NCBI GenBank assembly: GCA_001600095.1
Contig: BCIX01000004.1
Location: 376,586 to 440,585 of the forward strand
Direction of reading: 5' to 3'
DNA: 64,000 bases
Source: Bullera alba
Lineage: Eukaryota > Basidiomycota > Tremellomycetes > Tremellales > Bulleraceae
The notes under the pieces are model-generated. The model made no database searches, was not told the origin of the DNA, and saw nothing but the letters and a program-made list of their open reading frames with translations. The translations under genes and the position numbers were made by a program. Position 1 is the stretch's first letter. Each line of letters opens with the position of its first letter. Of this stretch, positions 45,637 to 59,440 are shown piece by piece.

Positions 45637-48600
45637 ATGGAGGAAATTGTGATTCCAAGTCAGTGCTTTGTTCCCTTTATCCTCTTTCCGAAATCTAATG
45701 TTCATCTTGCAGACCTCGACGACGACGATGATGACAACTACCCACTACCACCATTCGCCAGGCCGTCTTTTGGATCTTCGGGATCGACTTCATCTCTACC
45801 CGAGATAGCGAATGGGACCGCGGATTACCCTTCCAATACACATCATCGAGCCAACCCTTCATCTGATAATCTTCCTCGTCCGGCAGGATTAGTCACTCCA
45901 GCAAGGCCGCACGCTGCCAAAGGATCCACTAGCTATAGTCATGGTGCTCCCACACCCCCCTATCCCGGCTCGAGCCATTATTCCTCGTCTAATCACGATG
46001 AACAACCTCGATTGGGCAAATTGAGCAATGGTTCAAACACCTCTCTCCTCACCTCGAACACCTCGATAGGCTCAGCGCCGGGCTTTTTGGCCGGAAAGAA
46101 AGGCTCCAAGGCCTCGCTCACCTCCTTGAGGAATGCCTTCAAATCAAGTGCTGTGCCTGTACCGCCCGTACCGAACATTGCGTCCCAGGCGTACCCAGCC
46201 CTGCGCAACCCGTTCAGCAGGTACGATGCGCCTGCCTCGCCTGTACATGGTCATGCCAATATCTCCTCGTCGCCAAGGACCAATGGCTTTCGGAAACAGT
46301 CTACAGCCTCGGCACGGTCTATGGGAGGTAGATCCGTCACTTCGCAAGGTTCCTCTGGGTTCAGACAGGACGAGCACGCTCCCGCATTACCACCCATACC
46401 CTCTCGGTCGACGCCATCGCGGATGACTAGAAGAGGAAGCGACTCGGCGAGCTCGTTTGCATATGTCAGAAATGGGAGCATAGGGGGCTTGGATGGCATT
46501 GAAGAAGGATCATCTGTCAGGACAGCTGGAGAAGAGGCCTTGCGGGTCGTTTGGCGGGATCTGAGGGAAGCGGCAGATTCAAAGGTGACGCGGATATGCG
46601 CTAGACCCTTGGTGAGTGCAGACACAATCACCGAAGCTGACTTCTTCAGAATACACATCCCTCGTTACCCGCATATCTCGACAAGGGCGTCGATGAGCCG
46701 TTCGACACTCTAATCACGTCCTTTGCGCACTGCGGTAAACGTCATGCTCGACATGTTGCCGATCTCGTCAATGGTTGGTGTCGGCAGCATTGCGAGGGCA
46801 TCGGTGCGTCAGAGGTTCGAGCGCATTTGGACAGATCGCTTGGGTTGCAAATGCGTGTAGAGGACGCTGCGGCGATTTTGGGAGCAAGAAAGTCCTCGGT
46901 CGCAAAGTACATTCTGAACAGGGTGCTCATCGAGCTGGTCAAGATCACCCCTCGGGACATGCTGGGCGAGGAGCTCGGTATGATGCTGGAGCAGAATGCT
47001 TTCAATGCCTATCGGTTGGAAAAGGTGGAAGAGTTGATCCAAGTGCCGCATAAACGGGCAGTATCTCAATTGCAAATCGAGCTCCTTGGTCAATTATCCA
47101 GGACGAGGTGAGTCTACTCCGATGACTCTCACTTACACTGTTAGGTTCCTCACTGTTAGCGACCGATTCACTCGCGAGCTGAGCAAATACGCCTCGTCGG
47201 CCCAACCGACCAAAGAGGCCGAAGCGCGGATTGAGCATCTCCTCAGGGGTATGCGACACCTCAAACTAAAAGTGTATCCCGAGGACGACCTGGAGATGTC
47301 GGCAGAATTCATTCAGCAGCTCGCGGCCTATTTCGCCAACACCCATGGTCAAAATCTCAAATGCGCCTATGCCGAGACGTTTACCGCTCTGCTCCACCCT
47401 GTCATTGGAACGGCGACGGCAGAGGTCAACCATCCAATGTGGTCGAAAGCCATCGCTATCATATTGGCTAGGGCACTCGCTATGATGGCCAAGCCGAGGT
47501 ATTGGTCGACAGCGTTTCCGCTGGTGATCGTAGCCCTTGGTGTATTGCCGAGAGAGGTCTTCATGCAGCAATGGCCAATGTGCATCGAGCATATCAATGC
47601 AAAGGTCAAGGTAGGTCGAGCACGCTTGAATCACTGCTAACTTGGTCAGGACCGGATGCTCCGGCCTATAGCGATGAACAGCTTTGTCCGCTTGTTATGG
47701 GTATACCTGAACAGATGTACCGAGAGTTCGACGTCGATGCGGAAACGGCTGGAACCGCTTCTCCGATCGTTCTTCTCCTCCCCAGGTGGTCTGTATCCAC
47801 CGGAAATCCCTCTCGAACCGTTTATCGCCATCCTGCACCAGGTCATGGTCCGACAATTGGACTACGGAGAGGATTTCATCGCGGAATTCCTCAAAGATGG
47901 CTGCGAGCAACATGGTGCAGACCGAGCAACAGTGTTGATCATCGCAATGGGCAGTACGTTGCGATCGATCGAGCAAGGTGATACTGCACCATTGCCGCAA
48001 TCCGCCGACTTCAACCATTTTGCCCTCGAGACGCCACCTTCATCCGGTGATAGGCTTCCAGAGGACATTGCAAGCAGGTCCGACGTCAGCGACCTGCTGA
48101 ACAAGGCAACGCCGGCCATTTCGAGGTTGTTGGTCTCTTGCGATCGAGTGGTTGGACATTTGCTTCTCTCCAATGACTCGGTGACGATCTCTGGCCACGC
48201 ATCCAGCTCATCCATGGATAATCACCACAATATCACCAGAAAACACGGCGACGTCCACGCGTCGTATCCTTCGCGATTCGACTCGACATTCAGACTGTAC
48301 TCTGCGGTCTTGGAGCTCATCCCGAGGTTACTCCACGTCGATGCCGCGCTTCCCCCAATCGCCAATATACTCTGCAGGGGTACTTTCTCCGCCGACTCCA
48401 AAGTCTGCGGACTGGCGGCCGAGGCGATGCTCCGACTTGCCTCGGTCTCCGAACACTGCTTCACATTGGCCAATACCTACCTCCAATTTGTCTTCGAAAC
48501 GCGGCACGTCTTCCGCGATACCTTCATCGGTTCACGCTTGATGGAATCGCAATTCACTCGGGTGATTGGCCTCTGGGTTCAACTATTACGCCTGTTGGTC

Positions 48601-51600
48601 GGCCACCAGCGCACGGCCGCTGCCCGGAATGAAGGAGATGCCGAGGTTTCCGGTATCAACCCCCAAACGATCGACAAAGTCGACGCATGCGGTCTATTCC
48701 TCTTATGCTCAAGTAGCGTTGCCTTGCGCCGACTGGGATCAGAAGTCCTCGCTGTGGCGAGAGACCTAGAAGGTCAGCACCGTCGACCATCCGCTGCGTT
48801 CCGATACAGCCGTCTGGTCCCGGACAAACGGACCATCACCCGCGTGATGCAGCTCTACGAGCGGACTTGCGACGACGGCGAGATCAGCACTATTCGAGCT
48901 TTATCGTGGTTGACTTCGAGCGACAGGTATCGACTTGACCTGGCCACTGGGAAAGACAAGACCAAATTGCTACAGCGGGTAGCGGAGAGCGATAATCCCA
49001 AGGATGGTGCATTGTGGTTGGCTATCCTCCCCTTTCTGGCATCCCGCCTGTCGGAGGAGCTGCCTTCGCCAACGCAAGAATGGCGAGCGCTGGTGATATC
49101 GACGGTTCTCAGGGTACAAGGTCATGTCGCATCCACAGCGAGTCTTGGCGCAAGTAGAGCTACACCAGGCATGAGGGCCGCTCCGGCTGCTACGGCGGCG
49201 ACGAGGTCATCATCCGATGTCGCCGTACTTGCCGATCACTGGCGGTCTTTCCTGTCGGTTCTTTGCGCCACTATGCCGGACAAGCAGGTCGTCCCCGCGA
49301 CTCCACCGGTCCAACGGACTAAAGAAGTGGTCATCCTCACTCCTGATACAATCAGCTCGCCCGCCTTGTTCCACTATCTCGCCTCCTTGCTCACATGGGA
49401 AGACCCTCGGTTCAAAGATGCCGCGGTGTACGCCATGGGTTCCATCGGTCAAAACCTACTCAGACCTTTGTCCGAGATCCTGCTATCTATAGTCAGAAGA
49501 CTGGCAGATGGCTCAAAGGCAGCCACGACAGCTCCAGGCTCGAATCGAAGGGCAATCTCCAACGGACCCCTCTGGACCTCTTTGGCCCATATCTTCCGCC
49601 TGATCTCACCCCTGATTCTCGACTCGAAGTCGTCTCTACACCTGCCCAATCTATCCTCGATGATAGGATTCGTCAAGTTGACCTACAATCTCCTCTCGGA
49701 TCGCGCCGTGAAAGAGGATTTCGACCTGCAATCCCTTCGACGGTCATTCTGCATAGTGGTGGAAAATCTCACCAATGCTCTGGGCAAATTGGCCTCGTCG
49801 GAGAGGTTCCTGGGCGAAGAGACCCGAGGTGCGATCTTCAAATTGTGCAATGAATGGTGTCACGTGGGTAGAAGACCAGATGTGGCCAGGGCCCGAGAGA
49901 GCCAAACTCTCCAAGCGGCCTCGGAGGGGTATAGAGGGGAAAGGGATAGAGCGCAGTATCTAGAGGATCTGCAGGCGAAGACGAAGTTGCTTTCCGCGGC
50001 GGCGGCCGAGGCCATGGCCGGGTTATGTGTGAGTGATAGTAGGTGGGATGGTGTGAGTATAGCTGAGTTCTACGTAGCAAGGACAATTGATCTCCAACAC
50101 GGACGCTACGCCAGCAGCTCAGGCGTCGGACCATATCGTAGAGCCACTTACTGTCCTGCGGTGGATCAGGGGGATGTTCTCGTCTCAGAGTGCGGCTCAC
50201 CACGAGACCGCGAGGTGAGCCCTTCTTATGAGGATTGGGATTTGAGCTGACGCTCTGGCTGTAGGAAAGCACTATTTGCTCTGCTCAAGAATAATTGGCA
50301 ATGCGGCCGACTATTCGACGAGGTGCTCCATCAGTCATTTGGAGAAGGCGAACAATTCGCTCTAGACTCTTCCTTCTTTGGAGTGGTGTCTGACGTACTG
50401 AGCGAAGGTCTGGTCCAACTACCCATTCCCCAAGTGTGCTGCTTGGCCCTTTCCAAACTCGGCCATCCGGTGCTTGACATACGACTCCGCGCGTTTCAAT
50501 TGACACAATCACTCGACGCTGGTGCAGAGGGAGGTAATGGCCATATCCTGCCTGCCATAGGAAGCTCCACGGCCAATGTCTACAGGCAAGCCCAGCGCCA
50601 AATGGCCAACCGGCTAGCCGAAGTGTATTCCGATCACGCACTGGCCTTCCTGCGAGAAAGTTCGACTCGGCTCAGTCAGCTAGAAGCTCCTCGGCGACAA
50701 GCGACATTGAGTATTCTCACCCCATGGCTATCTCGACTCGACCTCGCGCCCGATGCCTCAGACTCCACGCCAGAGGAGATGGCTGGTGATTACGAAGCAT
50801 TGTCAAATCTCATGTATCTCGCCATCCGATTCAGCGACGATCATCTCGACGAGATCAAAGAGATCTTCATGTCATTCGCCAGTAATCTCCGGTCTAGCAA
50901 CACGACGGCTCTGGTCAAATTCCTATTCGAACAGGGCGGCAAGCGAAAGTCGCCAGAGTTTGTAAATCACGCTCAGAGGATAATGGCCTGTCTCGCCCAG
51001 TCGGACGCTGGGGATATGGTCTTTGAAGACATTTGCAACTTTGTCGAACCGTCAGCCATGGCCACGGTGGTAGAGTCGGACGTGGCGCCAAGCCCAATGA
51101 CCTCCCTGGTAGACCTGGACTCTCTCATGGCCGCCACGAGTGCTCGACAGCAAACCTTCTCCACGGGCCAGCTGGCCTTGCTGTTCGCTAGCGAATTGCT
51201 GCCATATCGACTAGGTGATATCGAGCTGTACAGACGACTTCCGACACTCCTCCATGTCGCTCTAGTGCACTCTGACCATTCCGGTGCGGTATTGCGAGAG
51301 CAGTGCCAGGGTGTCTTGTTCCAGGTGTTGCGTACTTGGATCAGCGACACCTCGAGCGTTTCTGGAGACACCAATGCGATTTGGCAAGCGGCAGAACATA
51401 AGACGGCGACTCTGGCTCGATCTCGAAATACGGCATTTTGGAAGGCGGAAGACACTGGCGGTCCCGACTCTGCTTTCCTCGCTCCGCCAAAGATGACAAT
51501 GATGATAATGAAGATCTTGGGCATACTCCTCCCGCTCCAACCCAAGATACGTCAACAATGGGGGGAGCTGGCATTGTCGTGGGCGACCTCCTGTCCTATT

Positions 51601-53705
51601 CGGCATTTGGCCTGTCGATCTTTCCAGGTATTCAGGATATTGTCGCCTAAAGTCAGCCCTCGCATGGTCTCCGATACGCTCGCCCGACTTTCCAGCACGG
51701 TGGCCAGTGCGTCGCCTGAGATCCAGGCGTTCAACCTGGAGGTCATCAGGACATTTGCCACGATTGTGCAGAATCTCAACGCTGGGGAGTTGCTCAATCA
51801 CCCTCAAATCTTTTGGTGTGCAGCAGCATGTCTGACCACGCCCTACGAGGAAGAGTATTCCGAGGTCGTGGAGTTGTTATCGCATATACTCGACAAGACG
51901 AACCTCGCCGATCCGGCCGTTGTCGCTCACCTCGTCTCGTCAAGACCAAAGGATTGGGTCGGTCCGCCTGCGCACCTCCAGGCGCTTCTCCTACCAGGGT
52001 TGAGGTCGTCCAAAACGGCCATGATGGCTTTCGACCTTATACGCCGCTTGGCATCCTCCCCCCACGACGAGCTGATCGACGGCGAGGACGACAGGTTGAT
52101 TCATGGCTTCCTGGCCGCCTTGCCGTGGATGCTACACTCGACAGATGTCGGCGAACCCAATGAGGATCTCGGGATGATGGCACTGGACCTCGCGGCACTG
52201 GCGGACGCACAGGGAAACCCATCGTTCTCGAGGTTGCTCACGTCCTTTGCCCACGCCAGGTTCCGTGCTAAAGACGATTTTATCCGACAAGCAGCGTCCC
52301 TCATCCACGACTACATGGCAACTCATGCGCTCGACATTGTCACCCTCCTCGCGGGCTTTGTGCTCAACGACAACGATTGGATGAGAGAGAAATCAATGCA
52401 GATCCTCAAGTTGATCCTCCAATTCCCCGAAGCTCGAGAACCGCTCGCCACGCACGGCACCGAGCTCTTGCAACCTCTACTTCGCTTGGTGTCCACGAAG
52501 CACGCCACGCAGGCTTTGGACGTGTTGGATCTCCCGGTCGCTGCGGCCGAGGGTCTGAGCGCCGGCGAGATTTTCGGTGATATATCTCCAAGCGGATGGT
52601 CTATCCCGAGTTCGAAAGATGCCTCGGCGTTGACGCGCGAGAATGTCACTGCGGTGTTCAACACCTGTGCAGTGGAAACACGTGCGGCGAGCGCACACTT
52701 CTCCGTGGTGCAATTCGCGGATATACAGGCGTTCAACAACATGTCTCAAGTGTCGTTCGACAATCTCCCCTCGCCGCCTGTATCTGGTCTCCCGGGGCTC
52801 AGCTCTGGTCACGGTCACCCAAGCTCGAGCGGTGGTCCGAGCACTCATGGCCATGGTCGCGGAACTTCCGGCAGCGATGCGGGCGTGAGCAGTGGCAGAC
52901 TGGGAAATATGGATGATCCGTCAATGGGCGATCTGGTCGGAGCGCTGTTATCCCTCAATGAGTTCTTCGACGATAAACCCCAGGGTAAAGATGAAGGAGG
53001 GATCAAGAAGGGTCATGGGCGATTGCCCAGTGAGACCCCGTCTGAAAGTAGGATCAGGGCCATCTTAGCGGTGAGCTGGAGCTGTCGGCTATTCACAAGA
53101 TGAGCTCTGCTGACACTGCTTAGCGGGGCCGGAACCCGTCCATCTCCTCACCGATCTACGAGACGCCAGCCCCGGGTCCATATCCCTCCCGAATGCGAAG
53201 ACATCAGCACACCAACTCCGAGTTGACCGAGAGTTCAGTCTCGTCCTCGAACGGAGGGGGTGATGACGCGACACGACGGTATCCGCTCATTGGACGGGCA
53301 TTACAGCCCCATCAACAGATCTACAGCAGGAATCATCGCACCAATGCCTCCTTCTCCTCGTCTACCGATGGCGAATACTCGATGAATGGATGGCAAGGCG
53401 GTCCACATGGATACAATCATGGGAATGGATCCGGGTTCGCTAATGCGGGCAGGGAGGATATGAGGTCGTCGGAGAATCTGTTCAATCTGGAGGAAGACGA
53501 CGGCGTGATTAGTTTCGAGGGGAATCACTCGATGGCCTCGTTGGCGAGTTTGAGCACGAGAGCCGAGGAGGAGGAGGACAAGGCTGTCAGTGAGAACACG
53601 ACGCCGATGGGTTCGAAGCGGTACCACACGCCGTCGTCCTCGGCGACGGTGGGGGAGGGTAGTGGCAGGATTGGGTATCTGAGGGAGAACCAGTCTCCAG
53701 GATAG
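45637..53705 (+). CDS. PAG1: Furry/Tao3/PAG1-like cell morphogenesis protein
   Basis: Scaffold of the RAM/MOR pathway that links Cbk1/Orb6-type NDR kinases to polarised growth. Exon 1, MEEIVIP, splices to NLDDDDDDNYPLPPF. About 300 disordered residues follow, then the MOR2-PAG1 N-terminal domain: FDTLITSFAHCGKRHARHVA, SSVAKYILNRVLIELVKITP, YWSTAFPLVIVALGVLPREV. A long helical-repeat body follows (MLRPIAMNSFVRLLWVYLNR, DLQSLRRSFCIVVENLTNAL). A 49-nt intron at 50029-50077 joins GLC to QGQLISNTDATPAAQ and then, via the next intron, ARKALFALLKNNWQCGRLF. The C-terminal conserved block covers 50280-52750. A Ser-rich tail ends YLRENQSPG at 53705. About 2,500 residues. Confidence 0.92.
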
Positions 53706-53972
53706 ACTGGAACCGGACGACAATAATGACAGCACGAGCGCTCAGCAATATGACCCTAGACGAAGATGAACATCTAATGATCAGCGATGGGCAGTACCCA
53801 TGACGCCACGGTTGTTGTATTGATGCATATGGAATGACAGATCGAATCCATGCCCGCAAACGGCGTTCGTAGGCCGAAAGAAACTATAAATTACACTGGG
53901 ACCACACCGATCCCGATCGACTGCCCACTCTCCCACACCCACTCTGCTCTATCCCTATCCCCGCTCAACGAC

Positions 53973-56414
53973 CTATGCGTAGCTCGCCTGGGCGGACTCG
54001 TCGTCGACCGCCGCGATGGGGTAGTCCTTCTTCGTGAAGGCCTTGCTGCACGCAGCCATGGTGACCGACGCTCTGCTGATTGGGTCGGTTCGGTAAAAGT
54101 CTTCTATTGGCTTCTTGAGCGCCTTTGTCGATGCCGCCGTCGACTTTCTCTCTGATAGATGCTGCAAACCGGCATTGAAGACCTCGGCCGAGGGCTGCTC
54201 TAGCACGTCGTATCGAAGTAGAGTTGGCGATACGTCCCACATACGTTGTCGGAGCTGAAGAATGTCGTCGTAGGGTAATGGCTGACCGACAATCTCCGAC
54301 AATGCCCTGATGATCTTCCAATCCTCTCTAGCGGCTCCAGGGGGCACAACGGCCGTTCTGCCCATTTGACTCCTACCCTCGGTGTTGACCCATGTCGAGC
54401 TCTTCTCGGTGTAGGCGCTTCCTGGCAGGCAGACATCGGCGAATTGAGCGCCGAGATCTCCGTGGTGGCCCTGATAGACGACAAAGGCGGATTCGGGGAT
54501 CGACGATGGGTCAATCTCGTCCGCGTTCAACAGGTAGACGAATTTGGGTGGGGTCGTGGATGAGGAAGCAGATGGCGTGAATCCGACATCGTAGGCAGCT
54601 GTCCTGGAAGCGGTCTATCACGATTGTCAGCATTGCCAGCCAAGACGTAGCCATGCGACTCACCCTCTGCAGGACCGAGAAACCGTTCCACTCGGGGGTG
54701 ACAAACTTGTCCTTGTTGGCTGAGACGTGCTTCGAAACGGCCTGGAGCACACTTCCACCATCTCCAGTCTCCAGCACGTGACTGCCGAGGATGATCATTG
54801 GCTTCTTGGCGTTCTTCCAGATCTTGCCAAACTCTCCAGATCCACCGCCGGACAAAAAGTCGACAGCGTCCTTGGCCGAAGTACCGACGTGATCGTAGCT
54901 GAAGATCGAGTCAAACTTCTCGCCAATCAATCCAAACTCGACTCCAGTGTACAGGTAAGACTTCCTCAACCTAGCGTTGATGATGGCCGCCTCGTGTCGG
55001 GGGTTGGTACCGATCAACAGAACAGCATCGGCCTGTCCGACATTCTCGATACCCGTGTTGAAGAGGTAGTTTGATCGGACGTCGATTCCTGCCGCAGGTG
55101 GCTGTTCACCCAGGGGCTGATCCAAAGTGAGGTTCTCCGATCCAAGTCTGTTAACGAGGTCCTTGAGCGCGACGAGCGATTCCGTGTCGGCCAGTCCACC
55201 GGCAATGGCCTTGATCTCATCGGCCTTGGCGCCAGAAGAGACAAGTCCGTGTCTGATCTTGTCCATGGCCTCTTCCCAAGATGCTGGGACGAATTTATCG
55301 CCCTCTCGGATCAGAGGGGTAGTGAGACGCTGGTACTTGAGACCGTCGTAGGCGTATCGCGTCTTGTCGCTGATCCACTCTTCGTTGACCTCGTCGTTGA
55401 TCTTTGGCTGAACTCGCATGACCTGAACACCTCGCGAGTCGATCCTGATGTTGCTTCCCACGGCGTCCATGACATCTACACTCTCCGTCTTCTTCAACTC
55501 CCATGGCCTAGCCTGGAAGGCGTATGGCTTCGAGGTCAGAGCTCCGACTGGACACAAGTCGATGATGTTGCCGCTCATCTCCGAGTTCATCGTCTTCTCA
55601 ATGTACATGCCGATCTGCAGGTCGTTTCCTCGTCCTGTGGTTCCGAGATCCTCCACACCGGCGACATCGTTGGCGAATCGCACACATCGGGTGCACTGGA
55701 TACACCTGTTCATCGAGGTCTTGACGATCGGTCCGAGGTCCTTGTTCTCCACGGCTCGCTTTCCGGTGATCTCGTGGAATCGCGTTCGATCGGAACCGTA
55801 TCGCATCGACTGGTCCTGCAGATCACATTCTCCTCCTTGATCGCAAATAGGGCAGTCGAGAGGGTGGTTGGCGAGCAGGAACTCCATGACACCTTCTCGG
55901 GCTTTGTGGACTAGGGGGGTGTTGGTGAAGACTTTTGATCCTGGCATGGCAGGCATAGCGCACGAAGCAACGGGTTTTGGCGATCGCTCGACCTATCGCA
56001 AAGAGTAAGAACTTGACCTCCTCTTGAGTATCTATGCTCACCTCGACGAGACACATTCGGCAGTTACCGGCGATGGCCAATCGGTCATGGTAACAGCTAA
56101 AGGGATGTCAGCTTGTAAATCTCCGACATGGGTGTTAGACCAGCTGACTCACAATCGAGGGATCGTCGCTCCGGCAGCTTCACAAGCCTGAATAAGGGCA
56201 GTTCCCTGGGGAACCGTCACCTCCTTGCCGTCAACGGTAAGCGTGACATCGGCGCTTCTTGGGCCAGTCGAGGCGAAAGATCGAGATACTATATTGTGAT
56301 TAGTTTCTGTATAACTTGAGTTTCTAGTCCTCCATCCCGCTTAAACGCACCTGGAGCTGGGTTGGCAGCCAATCTCCTAGCCACCGATCGGGAGGCAGCG
56401 AATCGTCTGAGCAT
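53973..56414 (-). CDS. NDUFS1: NADH:ubiquinone oxidoreductase 75-kDa subunit
   Basis: Largest peripheral-arm subunit of complex I, carrying Fe-S clusters N1b, N4 and N5 in the mitochondrial matrix. The start [20 protein letters not shown] is an import presequence. After two introns the [2Fe-2S] ferredoxin fold has [20 protein letters not shown] then [10 protein letters not shown]. The N5 region is [20 protein letters not shown], and the N4 ligands are [18 protein letters not shown]. Then [20 protein letters not shown] and the molybdopterin-like domain ([40 protein letters not shown]). The end is [18 protein letters not shown] at 53973. About 735 residues, normal length, four introns. Confidence 0.96.
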
Positions 56415-57166
56415 TGTTGGATTTCTTGAGCTTTTTTCGAGGGTACACGTATATGCGATGAGCAGGCTCGTACCACTGGAGTGATGCCTCCCTCTTGCCC
56501 TTGCCGTCTGGGGTGTGTAGAGCAGTGAGCTATGTGGACAAATCAACACTCGTACAGATGAGGTGAAGGTGGTGAGGCGGAGGAGGGATGGAATCGGCGA
56601 ACGTCGGCAAGTTTGAATGTGGCACTTTTGGAAATCAGCCAATGAGAACACCCGCGTTGTTCAACACTCTGGCCTATAGCATTCAACACGTAACACAGGG
56701 TGGCATAGGGGGGTACATTGGTGCTGAGTGCATGGAAGAGCGGAGTGGAGAGAGAGGTCAGATGGCAAGGGCCAAGGACGTCTTGTGCATGAAGGACCTA
56801 GCAAGGGGGAAGAGGACGTTTCAGTTGACGGGGAGAAGATGGCTCAAACACGCTAATCGTCGATTCTCTATTGTTCGTCAAACTGATGGTACTGATCACT
56901 CCCAATCACTTCATCCTCGATCCACTCTGACGAAACACATGTCAAGTCTACTCACTTCTAGTCACTTCGGTTCATCTTCTGCTCGACTGATATACTGATC
57001 GCGATGAGAGATGTAGAAGAGTGTCTGAAGGGTCGTGGGAGGGTATATGAGGATGCAACTCTGTTGTCGAGAAGTCTCATCCACTCAAGCCGCTTCGCTT
57101 CCCATACCATCAGATCCCATCTACAAGTACACAGCCCCCAGAAGACCATCCAACCAACTAAACAGC
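56415..57166. other. Divergent region between NDUFS1 and the next orphan
   Basis: About 750 bases. A plus-strand open frame at 56588-56998 has an improbable composition and no splice support. Probably promoters only. Confidence 0.45.
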
Positions 57167-57943
57167 ATGTCTCTCTACATCCCAACTAGAAACGCACCCA
57201 CGCCTCCCTCCGACTCGACACCGTACCTCTCCCCGAGCCATCCTTTCGCTTCGTACTACATCCCTCCCCCGGCATACACCGCTTCTGCCAATAGCTCGAC
57301 CACTACTCTCGACTCTGTGGTAACACCCCATTGCTCTCCATCTCCACTGCGACGTCCAACACCCCTCTCCTGATCGAGCAGGTCCGACTTTGCCAGGTTA
57401 AAGAGTCCAACCGGTTCCCTGGCATCGCCTCTATTGCCACGACCAAAGCTCGCCTCTAGGCAACACCACTCATCCCCGATCTACCACTCGAAATCGCAGT
57501 ACAACCTGAAGCACGAACCCAGAACAGGGAGACACACGCCGCTTAGTCCTATTCCCCTTCCCACCGAGCTCGCCTTTCTCGACCACAAGCCAAAGCAGAC
57601 TCTGCTAAGTGAACTGGAGGTCATCCTGGGCAAGAGGCTCACTTTCCCTTTCCTCACCAAGATCACTTCGAGAGGTTCGACCAAGAGCGCCAAAGAGCCC
57701 AAAGAGACGGTCATGAATCGAACCGACGTCAAATCTGCGAGACGAATTAGCGAATCGAGCGAAGTGTCCAAAACCAGCCAGCAAAGCCAACGAGACACCG
57801 AGAGCAAGTTCCGAAACAAGCTGAGGAAGGAGCGAGACCACTCTTGGGAGGAGGAGTTTGCCTGGAGGGCTGTACAGCTATACGAGGAGGAGAGCCTCAG
57901 CGGGAAGAAGGGTAGAGGAGTCAGAGAGGGCAACTGGATCTAG
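57167..57943 (+). CDS. Small basic orphan protein
   Basis: Starts MSLYIPTRNAPTPPSDSTP at 57167. A second exon reads SDFARLKSPTGSLASPLLPR and continues with PRTGRHTPLSPIPLPTEL, a basic helical region (RNKLRKERDHSWEEEFAWRA, VQLYEEESL) and GVREGNWI at 57943. The intron between them ends with CGAGCAG near 57380, but the donor is unclear: the GTGGTAACA site breaks frame, while GTACCT near 57224 keeps it. The Pro/Ser-rich N-terminus with a charged C-terminal helix is not a family I know. Real expression is likely but the exon model is provisional. Confidence 0.5.
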
Positions 57944-58103
57944 ATCACAACACATTTTTGGGACTTGTAGTCTGCTTTTGGGCTGAGCAGTACGAAGACT
58001 AGACTAGTACTTGTACTTGTACTACATGCTAAGCATCGTCAATGCATGAGCCTTACGATGAATATCACGAGAATGCAATGCTACGATATCCTAATCTACC
58101 ACT

Positions 58104-59112
58104 CTACCTGTGCGCCTTGTTCAAGCCCCAGAATACAGCCAAAGCGCCCAGCGTGGAGGTCGCGTACATGATCACTCTGCCGCTGAATGGCATGACCGTG
58201 AGGAAGGGGTATGGGAATTTCCCGTCGTTCATCGTAGCGCAGTGCTCCACCCAGGCGCTGTAAGCTGTTCCAAAGGTGATAGCCACGAGGGGCGCGTAGA
58301 CCGTCGAGGCAGGAGCTTTATACCGCTTCTCGAGGAAGAAGAAGTCTGGGCATACAGCGTCAATCTCGGTCCTTTTCAGTCCCAGGAAAGGCAGCTCACC
58401 AAATAGCAAGACGACTGCGGGAACCGCGTGCATGGATAAATCCATCCACAGTGGGATTCTGAAGAGCAGAGACGCGTCGTCCGAGCTCGTTGGCTCAGGA
58501 CCTGTAGACATGTCGTTCTGCTTTGGCGGGAGCATCAGATGTGGCATGAACAGCACCAATGGCCACTGGGCTCGTAAGCAAGCTGTGTCAATGTCTACTA
58601 TTCGTGTCACCCACGTATATTGACGAAATGACAATCTCGACTGGCATGGCGAAAATGACGATACCCCTCTTGATCGTCCTGAGAGCTACTCACATCAGGA
58701 CGACGCTACGCGAATCTTTCCCGTGGAACTCACTTGGAATGGCTGGGAGGATATCACTCAGAGCTGCAACTGAGAAGGCGATCCCTGATCCAAGTAGGCT
58801 GGAGTCAAGGTCAGCTTGTATCTCGCAGAAACGATGGCTAGCTACTGTACGTACCCCAGTATGGTCAAGAACTGCCAGAAACCTATGTAGAATCTCAGCT
58901 AGGGTCAAAACTATGATATAAGCTGAGCACTCACCGCCATACTGCGGAGCGATATGTTTCGAGAATGCCATTTTGTTCAGAGCCAGGAATCCGTTGATCA
59001 TAACCACCACGGAGAGCGTGTGGAAGACAAACCTGCCTGCTCTAGGCTGGACATCGGGAACCGCTTGGGATCTGGGCGGCCGATGTAGGTTGTTCTTGTT
59101 GATGGCGGACAT
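58104..59112 (-). CDS. AIG1/FAR-17a-like membrane protein (FAHFA hydrolase family)
   Basis: Multi-pass membrane protein of the AIG1/ADTRP family, whose animal members hydrolyse branched fatty acid esters with a Thr-His pair. It starts MSAINKNNLHRPPRSQAVP at 59112. Exons join through short introns to FHTLSVVVMINGFLALNKMA, PQYGGFWQFLTILGLLGSGI, RTIKRGIVIFAMPVEIVISS then IYWPLVLFMPHLMLPPK. The His-bearing LFRIPLWMDLSMHAVPAVVL is the conserved histidine helix, and YSAWVEHCATMNDGKFPYPF is the other signature. About 280 residues with five introns and roughly six hydrophobic segments. The catalytic threonine cannot be assigned with certainty by eye. Shares a 328-bp divergent promoter with the next gene. 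Confidence 0.85.
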
Positions 59113-59440
59113 GGCGAGAAATCTGTTCCAGTTGTAGGCGAGACGGGCGAGCTCACAATGCTAATGACACGAGCAACAGCAACGAGGATAGAGATCGAAA
59201 AGTTGGGACAGATGGCAAGAGATAGATCGACGTCACCATCGACATCGACCAAGGGAGATGTGGGGACTCCGGATTGTCCGGTAAACTCCTAGTCCCCACC
59301 CCCCGGGAATCTCGGCGAGCTACGAAGAAGATGTTGCCAATTGCCAAGGTGGTGTTCATGGACTGGCTCTACACCAACATCCAGAACATCCACACTCAAC
59401 GCCTATATACACCTCATCGTCTAGAAAGACACTGATCGTC
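59113..59440. promoter_or_regulatory. Bidirectional promoter between AIG1-like and MAPEG-like genes
   Basis: 328 bases between two divergent starts. A TATATA at 59404-59409 lies about 35 nt before the plus-strand ATG. No coding signal. Confidence 0.5.

Noticed and set aside
50029..50250. Continuous reading of PAG1 across 50029-50250 to a stop
   Set aside because: A clean 49-nt GTGAGT...CGTAG intron followed by another GTGAGC...CTGTAG intron gives a conserved-type sequence (QGQLISNTD...ARKALFALLKNNW); the straight reading gives an unrelated tail.
56588..56998. 136-codon ORF in the NDUFS1 upstream region
   Set aside because: Overlaps the divergent promoter, composition not protein-like, no splice sites that extend it.
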